Shown here piece by piece: positions 53,600 to 64,000 of a DNA stretch of 64,000 bases. The notes under the pieces were generated by a model. It ran no database searches and was not told the origin of the DNA. It saw nothing but the letters and a program-made list of their open reading frames with translations. A program made the translations under genes and the position numbers. This DNA comes from Torreya grandis (lineage: Eukaryota > Streptophyta > Pinopsida > Cupressales > Taxaceae). How positions within the stretch are numbered: position 1 is the first letter of the stretch; each line of letters starts with the position of its first letter. Location of the stretch: assembly GCA_037957365.1 (NCBI GenBank), contig JARHVA010008364.1, positions 186,001-250,000 of the forward strand. Direction: 5' to 3'.

Positions 53600-54250
53600 A
53601 CAAAATTCTATTAACTCATTAAATTAAAAATTTGAGTCTTTTGCACATAATAATAGTTCTCTTGACAATATAATATGTGCTTCTATAACAACTTGTATGC
53701 CTTTGTATACTTATACCAACCCTATCTTAAAAATTATGTATAGAATGAGCTATTCAGTTGGTGAACTTGGTAAGTGTGAAAATGATATTTTTGAACCACT
53801 TTTGCCTAAATTAAATACAAATTATAAAGGCCTTGGCTATAATTCTTAAAATGATTCTAATTAAAATTTTCAATTTTATTATCCTTTGCATCAAAATACT
53901 TATAGCATAACTTATTTTGATAATATAGATTTTAATACTCATGGATGTTAAAATTGTTAAACTTTGTGCACATTGTGGAAAACATGAAAAACATATATCA
54001 AAATTTTATAAATTGTATCCATGAAAATATTATGGTAAATCCATATAAGACACTTTGCATTACTGGAAAATGACTAAATCTCCTACCTTTAATGGTAAAA
54101 CTATTTGGATTCCTAAAAATGATGAATCTTATAATAAATTTGATGTGTCTTTATGTAATTCTTATTTTATTACTTCTCAATGCATATATTTTACTACAGA
54201 CACATTTTCTTTATCTCTAATTTGACTAACTAAATCTGGTTTATTACATT
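53600..54250 (+). pseudogene. Retroelement Gag-type relic with degenerate zinc knuckle
   Basis: At 53965 the frame reads 'KLCAHCGKHEKHISKFYKLY', a C-x2-C-x4-H-x4-C knuckle whose His and last Cys are changed to Lys and Phe. 'TLHYWKMTKSPTFNGKTIWI' and 'PKNDESYNKFDVSLC' follow. The '(K)xIWIPK' ending after a knuckle is seen in plant Copia polyproteins between Gag and protease. No protease, integrase or RT can be traced between here and the polypurine tract, so the rest was deleted or never present. Confidence 0.45.
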
Positions 54251-54633
54251 CCTTATTTTTTGTTACACAAGATATATTCTTTGATTATTTTGACTAACTT
54301 ATTTTTTTTGTAGGTCTACACACTTTATGATGGAAGTTGTATTTACTTTATTTGCCTTTGTTTTACATCTAATTTTATTACATTATGTATGTAGATTGTA
54401 TATTTTAGCATAATGATTACTTAACTTGAAAGATTGATATTAACTTTCTTGTTATATAGGTTTATAGATCATTAATTCATTTTAGTATTTATTGTATTAC
54501 TAATTGACCACATTATCTAAAAATAATTATTAAATACTTTTGATGATCATACTTTCTTCATTGTGTTTTGGTGGCACCATATTTTCTTTCTTCTATCAAT
54601 ATATTATAATTCCTCTTGAAGGAAGTTTCTATT

Positions 54634-54642
54634 AAGGGGGAG
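54634..54642 (+). other. Polypurine tract (aagggggag)
   Basis: Directly precedes the right LTR and confirms plus orientation. Confidence 0.8.
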
Positions 54643-55171
54643 TATTATGCACTTTCAACTCCATTATCTATTTTTAGAAGGTTTTTTTCACTTTTGTAAA
54701 TCCAAATTAAGCTTAAAAAAGTGTTAGATAATTAATATTATCTTTAGTCCTTTCTTAAGTCCTTAAGAGTGTGTTAGGTTACCTTTTATTTGAGATAATA
54801 TTTTATCCTAAGTTTTATTCATGAGTGAAGAATTTATATTTATGTGAATTAGTAATTCACATAAATCTAGGTTGTATGAGGTGTCACTCACCTCTTTATC
54901 CTCATTAGGAATTTGAAGAGTTATTTACATGTAAATCCTCTCCATCTACATGTCACACACATCCTCCCCACTTATAAGAGGATTAGAGATATTTTTCACA
55001 TATATTGAAGTTTGTACATGTAAATTCTTATTCTCTCTAGTTATATTTATGGATAATTTATCTTCCTCTCTTCTTATCTTTTTTGGTGGTTATTAAATCT
55101 TAAACTTGATACTATAATCCCACAACACTCTTATTATTCTAGTCTGTCTCTTAGATTCTTGTTGGTCTAAA

Positions 55172-55248
<77 letters not shown>

Positions 55249-55442
55249 TATTCATGATATTATACTTAGATTTCATTCTTTACAAGGCTTATAATAGATT
55301 GTGTGGTTTTTCTTTGTATGATAGTTTCCCCACTTATCATATTCACCTCGACTTGTGGTTTGTGATCACTTAAAAGTAACATTGTTCCTTAAGTTTTATT
55401 TATTTTCAACATTTAAATTAATATTTGGCAATATTTTTATCA
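54643..55442 (+). repeat. Right LTR (800 bp)
   Basis: Starts 'tattatgcactttcaact' and ends '...tatttttatca'. Collinear with the left LTR with many substitutions. Confidence 0.82.
55177..55244. repeat. (TC)34 microsatellite in the right LTR
   Basis: 68 bp, perfect, at the position equivalent to the tract in the left LTR. Confidence 0.97.
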
Positions 55443-55689
55443 ATAAATAAAATAATTTGAAGACACATATCATTCATATTATAAGTATGCATCCTCTAAT
55501 CCTATTTTATATTCAACAAAAAGAAAAAAATAGAGAGATTATGATAAGAGGAAATTGGTTTGATTAATTTATAGATAAATTTGGTAAACTTAGTGTAAAA
55601 ACTAAGAAAAAAATATAATAATAAGCTAGAAGAGTCTAGGTTTTATTTCACAATTAGTATTAAGACACCCATAAATACTAGTTCATAAA

Positions 55690-57150
55690 AGTCAGTAGTA
55701 GCCATTACAATTACACCAAGAATGGAGTTGAATATGGGAATTTTATTACTTTGACACCATATGATGGGTCTTCTAAACTTGAACAATATTTGTTAACCTA
55801 TGATATAAAATGTAAAGTTAAGGGAGTGACCACTAAGAATGTGAAAAAGTGCAATCCCTTCAAAGCTCTAATAGGATAAGCTCTAGAATTTGTCTAGAAA
55901 ATAGATGTTAATTACATCAATATTCAATAGGTTAAGGACTAGTTAATTTTAGAATTAAAGATGAAAAAAATTTTAATCTAGAACATTCAAGATCTTAATG
56001 AGATTTGGTAGTAAACTGGAGAATTAGTATGGGAGTAAAATCATAGACTCTTAGATATAATGAAAAAGTTGATTTTATTTTTGAAGATAAGGATAAGGTT
56101 ACCTAGTTTTTAGAGGGACTATAATAAAGGATTAGGTTTGCCATTATATACTCACAATTATTTGTTAAGGCTTATGCATAAGTAGTTACACTCTGGGTAG
56201 AGTAGATTATGGATTATGGAGACACTTCATCAATTGGCTCTAAAATTAAGATGAAAATATATACTTTTCTCAGGAAGATGGATTAGATTCATGAAATAAA
56301 TAAACCCAAGTTGGGCCTATGGCATATGGAGTTTTTTAAATAAGGGAATAATAAGAATGATTATCCTAAAATCAACATATAGTTTTGTGACATATGTAAA
56401 GTAGTAGGACATACAATTTTAAAATGTCAAATATTGAAATAGTACATTCAAAAAGATAAAACTTATATTGTAATTTTTTAATTTTGATAAATCATGATTA
56501 GAATATTTGTTATGTTATGTAGGAACTAAAATAAGACATCACTAAGAACATATTCATAATTTTAGCCTAATAGACACCTACTACAAAGTAGGGAATTACA
56601 GTCTTAGAGGTAGAAATGTCTGGTGAAATACAAGGCCTTCTTTTGTTGATGTCTTCATCACCATAATATAAACCCTGGGGTCTAACTAGATGGACATAAT
56701 TATATCCACACAATCAATAGTAGTATTTGTGGAACACTATGACTCCCTATCCACAACAATAAATTTTAGATCCATCATATCATTAGTGATAATATGGAAA
56801 ATATGATGCTCAGTAGTAGTAACAAGGTGGATTTTATGGACAAAAATTGTAAGGTTGGGATTTAAAAAATATAGAGGAAGATATATAGGGGGTATTATGG
56901 TGGATACTAGTAAGGTTATAATAATGATAATTTACAAGCTTATCATCTAATTTAATGTTTTTTATGTATTGAATATAATCACTTTGCATGAAACTAACTG
57001 GCCAATACTCAAAAGTAGATGTATTTCATCTATTTTATAGTTTCAAGACAACACCATAATGAATATTATCTAGTTTTAGAGGTTAAGATAAAATATAAAT
57101 CTATTCAAAACCTAAACACGATAAATTTTCACCTTAAGGAATATCTGTTC
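55690..57150 (+). pseudogene. gag: gypsy Gag relic with two zinc knuckles
   Basis: Capsid-like sequence begins near 55690 ('ITLTPYDGSSKLEQYLLTYD', 'IKCKVKGVTTKNVKKCNPFK'), followed by 'NIQDLNEIWKTGELVWE' and helical remnants. A first CCHC knuckle at 56386-56427 is intact: 'CDICKVVGHTILKC'. A second at about 56956-56994 reads C-F-L-C-x4-H and then stops. Between them lies a Gly/Tyr/Asn-rich linker ('YGGYYGGY' pattern near 56890), as in a group of plant gypsy Gags with two knuckles. Stops are frequent. No LTR can be tied to it with confidence. Confidence 0.72.
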
Positions 57151-57349
57151 ATACAAGTAGTTACAAGGAAATAATACAAATGAAATATTTAGTCATTTAT
57201 AAATGCCATAGGATCAAAGAATAAAGAAGGTTTAATAGGATAAGTATCTTAACCTAGTAAGATAAAAAGGCTTTATGTACTATGTTCCCCAAGTTCATCA
57301 AAACATAAAATAATAAAATGCATTTGAGGATGATGTTGTAACCATCAAT

Positions 57350-57960
57350 GTGAATATATATGGGAATATTTTCCATGTGATGAGGTAAAACGGAGTAGTG
57401 AATTATTTAACTAACTTTTTAAAAAATTTGATCACTTTGTAAATTAAATATATCTCATATAATATTTCAAATATCTTTCATTACTTATTAGAGTGTGCAT
57501 AATGAGGTCGACAACATACTGACAATGTCATTTGGTTGTAAAAACCAAGAATACCTAAGATGTTGATTCCTAAATGGATATTGATCTAGAAGGATATTAA
57601 CTAAATAATGTTGTATTTTATTTTTAAATCATAGTGAATATGATTCCTTAGTCTACCTGAGAAGATAGTGGATGACTTACACTTAGCTACAACCCAGTCA
57701 CATTAAGCCTCATAGACTATGGTAGGGTAGAGCCAATTGGGTAAATGAAAAATGTATAGATCAAAGTGTCTAACCTAATCTTGTGGGGAGATTTTGAAGT
57801 GATCAACATGAATATTAATGAAATACGCTATCAGGTATTGATTAGGAAGAAGTGGGTGAATGATGGTGAGATGACCATTTGCATAATTAGATGAAAGTGT
57901 TCTAAGGGGATAAATTCATAATTATAACCTTGAATAAAAAATACCACAAGCTATACATCA
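57350..57960 (+). pseudogene. gypsy protease-region relic
   Basis: The core reads 'YGRVEPIG', 'MKNVIKVSNLILWGDFEVIN' and 'MNINEIRYQVLIRKKWVNDG' (about 57715-57870, with stops), then 'EMTICIIR'. This matches the strand pattern of plant gypsy retropepsins ('P.GRL..V.V...G..T..DFEVI....D.YP.LLG..W'). The catalytic Asp box should lie just upstream (about 57450-57650) but is not recognisable. Confidence 0.5.
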
Positions 57961-58699
57961 TACCTAAAGAGTTGTATTCACTATTTACATAGGAGGATAA
58001 TAGTTAATTCAAGAGTAGTACATAATTTAAGCCTAATGCCCTACAAGCTATAAACTATAAATTTTGTAAACTAGGAATGAAACATAAAAAATAGTTGTAA
58101 ATAATTCAATAAATTATATATATACCAATGATCACAAAGGCACTAGATTTTTACTTTTAAATGGATAAATGTAGGTTAATTTTTGTGTGATCACTAATTA
58201 CCTCCAAAGTGGATTTTATGTAAAAAATAGGTGTCACAGATATGGACTAAATAGAGATAATAAATGAAGATATTTTAACCTAGGAAAATTCATCCTCAGT
58301 TAATGGTGACTCAAACACCTACATGTTGAATTGGTCAAGGGGAGATCATGAGGTACTCCCAATGCACATCATATTTTCCATATAACATCAATTGTCACAA
58401 TAATATTCAATTGATTACTTGAATACATTTTTTAAGTCTTGAATATCATGTACCAAACATAAATAAAAGGTTTAGTGGACTCAATTATGCACTAAAAAGA
58501 GTTTTTATGACTTGGTGGGAAATTCACAAGATAAACTAGTTATTATGGGATGAGGCATGTGAAATAGTATGCACTCAATTTCATATACCAACTAATTTCA
58601 ACAAAAAATGACCCTTTTTCTAGGAAGGATAATTTTAATAAATTCATGTCCATAATTGTGTGGATGTATAGATTATGTGGGGTGTAAAACCTAAATATT

Positions 58700-59180
58700 G
58701 GGTGCATATTTTTAGATATACTCTAGCTCTACTCCTAACAAATTGTTATATGCACCATGAATGCAGACACGAGACAAAACATTGGTCGCAGGTCAATAGG
58801 ATTTCATTCATACTTTTAATTTTGAGGATGAGAATCCATTAGTGGAAAATGATCTATTTAAATTTAAAATATTTATATTTTATGGGAAAGAAAAATACTT
58901 AAGCACTATGATAGACTCATCTTTGTAGCAGAGGTCAACTCAAGATTTACATATATTGGTCCATAATTATAAGGCTATAAAACAAAAAGGGTAGGTTTTC
59001 ATCAAACCATGCAATAGGATTATATATGATGAGTAATTTATAAACTCCACTAATATTTGTGATGACTTATATTTGAATGGATTCTTTGAGCTAGAGCAAG
59101 AAGTGGAGGAGCCTAAAGCTAAAGTCATAGATTAAAATGAAGATCAACAATTATTAAATCTCAATATTTAAGAACAAGGA
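58700..59180 (+). pseudogene. Coding-like linker after the gypsy protease
   Basis: One frame runs with few stops: 'DKTLVAG', 'DFIHTFNFEDENPLVENDLF', 'FKIFIFYGKEKYLSTMIDSS', 'STQDLHILVHNYKAIKQKG' and 'LNGFFELEQEVEEPKAKVID'. Acidic and Pro-bearing, it could be the protease-RT linker of the same polyprotein. The expected RT does not follow, so the element is truncated. Confidence 0.4.
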
Positions 59181-60390
59181 TGACACATAACAATGCAAGA
59201 TTCCATCCCAAGTGTGTCCAATAAGATATATCATATTCCTTTAAATAATTTTGTAAGAAATATTGGGATATAAATAGTACTAAAGCTTATGAATTTGGGT
59301 GACTATTGGGTGCATAATGAGACTTTAGAGACATTATAATTATTATGAGATTTCAAGATTTTTTTTAATTAAATTCATTTAAGTGAAAGAGGTAGACACT
59401 TATTTATGTGAAATGCACATATAAATAGAGTATTGTACATGACCTATGAAAAAGTTAAAATATAGGATAAATCCCAATATGAATTTTAAAGGAAATGCTA
59501 AAATAGATGACATGCAAGATGCATACATTATATACTAGTTGAGGTCAACATACCCCCATTCCTAAAATTGGGGACCCTTATTTCAAATTGTGAAAAGTTG
59601 TGCTTTAAATTGAAAATTCATCTAATCAGAGTATGATTAGAGTGTTTTACACCTTATGTTTATTTGAAGATCATCCACACCATGGTTGGATTGGCATATT
59701 TACACATGATTCTAGTTTGATCTTGTCTAAATTTTCTAACATTAGACCTCTGTGTTTTAGGTTACGAGTTTAATGGGGTCAATTTTGGATAAACACTATG
59801 TAGAGTTTTGTACTTTAATTATTGATTGACCCTTTGACTAATATTTTTGTCCCTTAATTATCTAATATAATATATGTCTAAATCATATAAAAGCCTTAGT
59901 TTAAAATGTTTTTTAGCATTAGTGTTTTAAAATAAGATTTAAATTTATGTGGGTCATTTTTATTTGAATTTACGAGGGAAAAAAATTGTTATAGAATTAG
60001 TTTAGAACTCTATCCCAAGTCCAAGTTGTATTTATTAATACAATTCAGACCTTAGTCTAAAATATTTATGCTAAGTCATTTATGTTTGATGGTTCATGGG
60101 ACTAATTAATAAGGAGATCATTATTATATTGTAGACTTAAACTAAAGTTTTATCATAAGTCATAATTGTATTTATTAATATAGCTAAAAAATATTAGGTT
60201 AAAATTTATTCTTAGTTATTTATAGTATCCTAAATGATTATGTATTTTATTTTATGCTTTCATAAATGGATAAACATGAAGGTGATAGGTGGTGAGATCA
60301 TGCGGGCTTCAAAAGAGATAAATAACCTATGGGAAAGGAGTTTAAGTCAATAAATCAAGTGTTAGATCAATGGTGCATGTTAATTTGAGT
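59181..60390. other. Unassigned stretch
   Basis: Weak coding-like patches on the plus strand (about 59280-59560) could be the last trace of the gypsy relic. From about 59600 onward I see only AT-rich sequence, possibly LTR. Confidence 0.3.
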
Positions 60391-60397
60391 ACCAAAG

Positions 60398-60655
60398 ATC
60401 CAGTCGAGAGTGAGGGTTTGAAATGTCAAAGGGTTTTAAGATTAGTGAAAGGGTGACAAGTGTCACCATCTTGATGGGTAGACTGAAAATCTAATGGAGA
60501 GTGAGGGTTTAAGATGTCAAAGGTTTCTAATATGAGCATGAGGGTGACAAGTGTCACCATCTTAGTGGGTAGACTAAATATCTAATAGAGGGAATGAGTC
60601 AACATGTCAAAGCTACTAACAAAAATACAAGAGTGACAAGTGCCATAATCTTAGC
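60398..60655. repeat. Tandem repeat, ~91-bp unit, 2.8 copies, with hairpin motif
   Basis: Units start at 60398, 60489 and 60579. Each has 'gagtgagggttt', 'atgtcaaag' and a 'ggtgacaagtgtcacc' inverted repeat (7-bp arms, 2-bp loop: 60452-60467 and 60543-60558; decayed at about 60632 in the third). The array ends about 40 bp before a TATA-like site, so it may be an LTR promoter-proximal repeat. Confidence 0.85.
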
Positions 60656-60691
60656 TAATTATATGTTGGATCAATGGACCATGCTCAAGCT

Positions 60692-60701
60692 TATATATAA
60701 A
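60692..60701 (+). promoter_or_regulatory. TATA-like site (tatatataaa)
   Basis: 'cttatatataaaggaagag' has the form of a plant LTR TATA box and lies just after the 91-bp tandem repeat. No transcript evidence is available. Confidence 0.35.
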
Positions 60702-61383
60702 GGAAGAGATTGATGGTTTACCATCAATTGTGAATCTGAAGTTGATGGTATGAATGAAGCTATACATTTTCAACAAAGCTCAAATTGAGAGATAAGATTC
60801 CACATGCCATGATGGAACCTGAGTGATGAAAATAACTCATAGAACCTATGGAGCTACCAAGTCACACACTAAAATTTAATCACTCCAAAATAGATCAATG
60901 GTGAAAAATTGATCCAACCTGAAAGAGCAAAATGTAAGGACATGTGTCCAAAGGCAATAATGGTCACATTTTTTAATCAAATGGACAACTCATCATAGGC
61001 ATTGCCACATTGACATGACATGTAGGATTCCTAAACTAGTGAAGATCAAGAATGTGAACACACATGTCTTAGACTTAAATTGGTTAGTAAATATGAAAAT
61101 GAAGATCTGAAAATAGAATAAGAGAAGTCTATAGTTACAGAGGCATCTCAAATGTTAAGTAAGTTGACATGGTATACTCTTTTGAGTTAAAGACCCCATA
61201 AATCCTTTCAAAGGAATAGTATATTATGTAAAGGCATGGGCAACATGTAGCACATAACTATGTTAGGTTAGTCATAGTTAAATAGGTTCATGAGTTCTAT
61301 TAGCATCATTAAAGAGATACCTATGTATGACACTTGTATAATTACATGTTGACAATGAATGACTAGCATACCTCATTAAAGGT

Positions 61384-61392
61384 CTATATAAA
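61384..61392 (+). promoter_or_regulatory. TATA-like site (ctatataaa)
   Basis: 'ggtctatataaaggtg' is a second TATA-like candidate, about 840 bp before the LTR end. Confidence 0.35.
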
Positions 61393-62230
61393 GGTGTATT
61401 GTCTATTGTAAAAGGGGGGGAGATCTTAGAGCCAAAATTACTTTGTAAAATTGGAACAAGTAGTACAATCAAGGAGTTCCACAAAGTTTGTCCAATATTT
61501 GTCTATGTGTTTGCTATTATGGCTACTTAATTTTTTGGTTTAATATTCAGATTTGAATTGTTTTTATGGATTCTATATGTGTTAATATGAAGGTAAAGTT
61601 GTTAATATGTGCTTAAGCTAGGTTGATTGAAATATCTTAGGTTCATTTCATTATCTCTTTCTTTTCTTGAAGATGTTTAGAAGCTATTTTACTATGGAAG
61701 TAAACCTTTAAATTGAACCTAATTTCTTATTTGCATTACCTTTCCTTAGACATTTACTTGGTATGTAGTAGGATATGTGCTTATGAAATTTCATTATATA
61801 TATTAGTTAAATGCATGTCTGGATGAAATCTAAACTTTGTCATAATGTCTAGGTTGAAGATCATAAACACATTCTTTCTGCCTTACCTTCCCTTTTGCTC
61901 CTTTTTTTAATCAATTCACTTTAGTTTAGCTTGTCATTGTAAATATTCATGCGAGATTAGGGTTTAAACATTAGGTTTTGAATATCATTCATTGGAATTA
62001 GTTTAGATCACTTTCATCTTCATAAATTTTTAGGACCATGGTTACTCTCGAAAACCATTTACATGTTCATTTTTTGAAATAGTAATTTAGCTTGGTTACT
62101 ACTCCACCACATATCTCAAGAAGATCATAAACAACTCATGTAATAGATTCTTTGGATCTACAAATGATAAATATTTCTTAAAAAATATATGAACCTACTA
62201 ATAGATTTAGGTGCGTCAACATGGGAAAAA

Positions 62231-62247
62231 TTGGTGCTAGAAGGAGG
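62231..62247 (+). other. Primer-binding site of the 3'-most gypsy element
   Basis: 'ttggtgctagaaggagg' after the LTR end is the 'TTGGCGC'-type primer site of the Tat/Athila-like side of plant Ty3/gypsy, with C-to-T decay, followed by purine-rich leader. Confidence 0.6.
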
Positions 62248-62879
62248 GATTTAGCCAAATATTTATAAATTTTAAATATTTTTGTTCATTTTGGTGAATT
62301 GTATTCAAATATTGATGTATTATTTGTATATTTATGTTTTTTTAGCATATTTTTGTAAATACCATTGATAATAAAAATTTTAAACTAGTCTTTATGCTTA
62401 TTTAGATAAAGACATATGTTATTTGAAGATCCATGAGAAATTATGGTAAAGATAGCTTGAGATCTATGAATCCAACAAGTTTGAGGTTATTAATAGCTAT
62501 TTTATTAAAAGATTGATATATCCTTCTCAATTTTGAGTTTATTTGAACTGAAACATGTAAATATTATTCATATTTAGACATATATTTGAGCTAATTTAGT
62601 CAAAGCTTGATGTTCTTTATGGTTCTTTATACATATTTGTACAAAATTTGACTAAATGTGGAAGTCTAATCACTATTATTTGTAAAGATAAGATTTACAC
62701 ATCATATTTCAAATAAGGTTCAAAGATTTTACAAGCTAGAACTGCCATACGTAAGATCCTCATCAAGGTATGGCATGGTTAGGTGTATCTTGTATCAATG
62801 TTCCTGATTAGGTACATGACTTACCAATAAATCTTGAAAGGTGTTTTCATTTTTTTATTTCTAATAATGTTGCCACAAT

Positions 62880-64000
62880 TGAATAACATGCTAAAATCTT
62901 TAAGGTTGCTTTGAGACTTATGAATACAGTTCATGAAGATGTAGCATGTAGATTATTTCCATTGACTATAAAAGATGCTACATATGAATGATTCCTTAAC
63001 CTACCTGAGAACTACATTATCAGTTGGAATAACTTTAATGATTAATTCATTAAACAATTTAGCAAAATCATTAGTCCTTGTGTCTTGTACCATTAGTTCA
63101 CCATGACTAAAAGAGATCCCAATGAGCCAATAAGATCCTTTAATGCCACATTATAGAAGATGTTTAGTAGAATCATAGCTCCTTACAGACTTGATGAGGC
63201 TTTATCCTTAGAGATTTACAAGGATTCTTTAGATCCCATGAATTTTATGTTTCTTAAAAGGTCTATTGGAGTCATAAACACATTAACATCAGCTTATGTT
63301 GAAGCTGTAATAAGCAATGATCAAATGCAGCCTCAAGGTTAGCTTGCATATGATATCCCAAATATTAATTCCAATTTCCCTACACTAAATGTCATTCCTA
63401 ATGTTAATTAGATTGTGTCTACCTTAAATCAGAAACTAGTCTTGAACCAATTACCCTTAAACCATACCCATCTTGGCAAAAATTTGGGGTTATTAAATAA
63501 TGTTAAAAATGTATTTCATCCACATGGATAGAGAGATTTAGTTCCCACTAGTAATAATAATCAAGTTCATAAATTATAAGCACCAAAGAATGAGAATTAG
63601 TCCATACTTAATATGGTTCAAAATTTGAGCACTAATTTTCTTCAATTACAAAAATAAGTGGGCAATACTGGGGAAAACTCTAATAAAAACTATGCTTATC
63701 AAAGGTTCAATAGGCCTACAAATAGGTTTGGTGATTATATAAATAATAGGTCATCTAATAATGTACATGAAATGAATCTTCATGATATATGTTTATCTAA
63801 GAATTTTAATTCTTTGAAGCATATCAAAATGAAAATGATACATTTGAACTTATGTTTAATCAAGACAATGTTATAGGGACATCTAGATTTGTAAGGACAT
63901 CTAAATATTTCATGGTATAAGCTTTTGATTTTCCATTCAAAGAAGAAAATGAACTTGAAGATGCTATAGAAGAAGGAATAGCTAGTCAAGATGAGTAACC
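62880..64000 (+). pseudogene. gag: gypsy Gag relic, truncated by the window end
   Basis: Retrotrans_gag pattern: 'CRLFPLTIKDATYE', 'LNLPENYIISWNNFND', 'FIKQFSKIISPCVLYH' and 'FTMTKRDPNEPIRSFNATL', then the open piece 63160-63342 with 'RIIAPYRLDEALSLEIYKDS' and 'MNFMFLKRSIGVINTLTSAY'. This is the helical layout of Tat/Athila-type Gag. A Pro/Asn-rich region follows to about 63640, then the open piece 63658-63876. Stops are moderate in number, so it is less decayed than most relics here. Protease and later domains would lie beyond the window. Confidence 0.7.

Larger units (their letters stand above)
49513..55442 (+). mobile_element. LTR retrotransposon with (CT)n-bearing LTRs and a nested non-LTR insertion
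   Basis: Left LTR 49513-50285 and right LTR 54643-55442 are collinear throughout, including a (CT)n tract at the same position. A primer-binding site abuts the left LTR and a polypurine tract abuts the right one. The candidate target duplication is ataag (49508-49512) / ataaa (55443-55447). The interior is about 4.36 kb, of which 1373 bp is a later insertion. The remaining interior keeps only a decayed Gag-type zinc knuckle and no visible RT or integrase. The PBS type and knuckle style suggest Copia, at low confidence. Confidence 0.82.
60300..62221 (+). repeat. Left LTR (start not fixed) of a gypsy element running off the window
   Basis: The 3' end is placed at '...gtgcgtcaaca' (62221), nine bases before the primer-binding site. 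TATA-like sites occur at 60692-60701 and 61384-61392. The right LTR is beyond the window, so the 5' boundary is a guess; 61.3-62.22 kb is the safer part. Confidence 0.45.

Overview
The window looks like the repeat space of a large plant nuclear genome, possibly a gymnosperm, although the species cannot be fixed from the sequence. It is very AT-rich, CpG is conspicuously rare, and nearly everything recognisable is a decayed retroelement. I find no intact host gene, rRNA, tRNA or CRISPR. Reading frames are broken mostly by TAG/TGA/TAA where Gln, Arg or Trp would be expected, which fits old methylated DNA losing C by deamination.

Layout. 1-5.6 kb: gene-free, with an old ~865-bp duplication and a decayed array of ~185-bp period (2.4-3.95 kb). 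5.6-14.5 kb: a long minus-strand relic of an unidentified ORF, split at 6677/13085 by an LTR retrotransposon (6678-13079) with ~3-kb LTRs, only ~0.45 kb between them and no visible coding. 14.5-21.1 kb: gene-free sequence, another unidentified minus-strand coding relic and a 15-bp-period minisatellite. 21181-29194: a Ty3/gypsy element with LTRs, primer-binding site, gag, protease, RT, RNase H and integrase relics; its RT is split by a 1.3-kb solo LTR with a perfect 5-bp target duplication. 29.2-30.5 kb: a further minus-strand coding relic. 30.5-39.9 kb: mostly featureless, with a 110-bp (AG)n and a facing (AC)n / (TG)n pair. 39.9-47.7 kb: an L1-like LINE (ORF1, then endonuclease-RT-RNase H ORF2), followed directly by a third coding relic and an A-rich tail. 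47.9-48.2 kb: a gag fragment. 49513-55442: a second LTR element, with matching (CT)n tracts in both LTRs and a 1373-bp insertion flanked by a perfect 14-bp target duplication. 55.7-59.2 kb: a gypsy gag-protease relic without RT. 60.3-64 kb: the LTR 3' end, primer-binding site and gag of another gypsy element that runs off the window.

The most interesting signal is a protein family I do not recognise, present twice. One copy lies immediately downstream of the LINE RNase H region (about 45.93-47.35 kb). The other lies inside the insertion at 51349-52721. The two are divergent but share spaced motifs, including a nearly identical segment around 'TLEGKY', and both end in a 'CAAATAAAAA' tail. This suggests either a plant LINE with a third ORF or a LINE-mobilised protein-coding retroposon.

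The nesting gives a relative chronology: unknown minus-strand ORF, then the 6.4-kb LTR element; gypsy element, then solo LTR; LTR element at 49.5 kb, then the non-LTR insertion.
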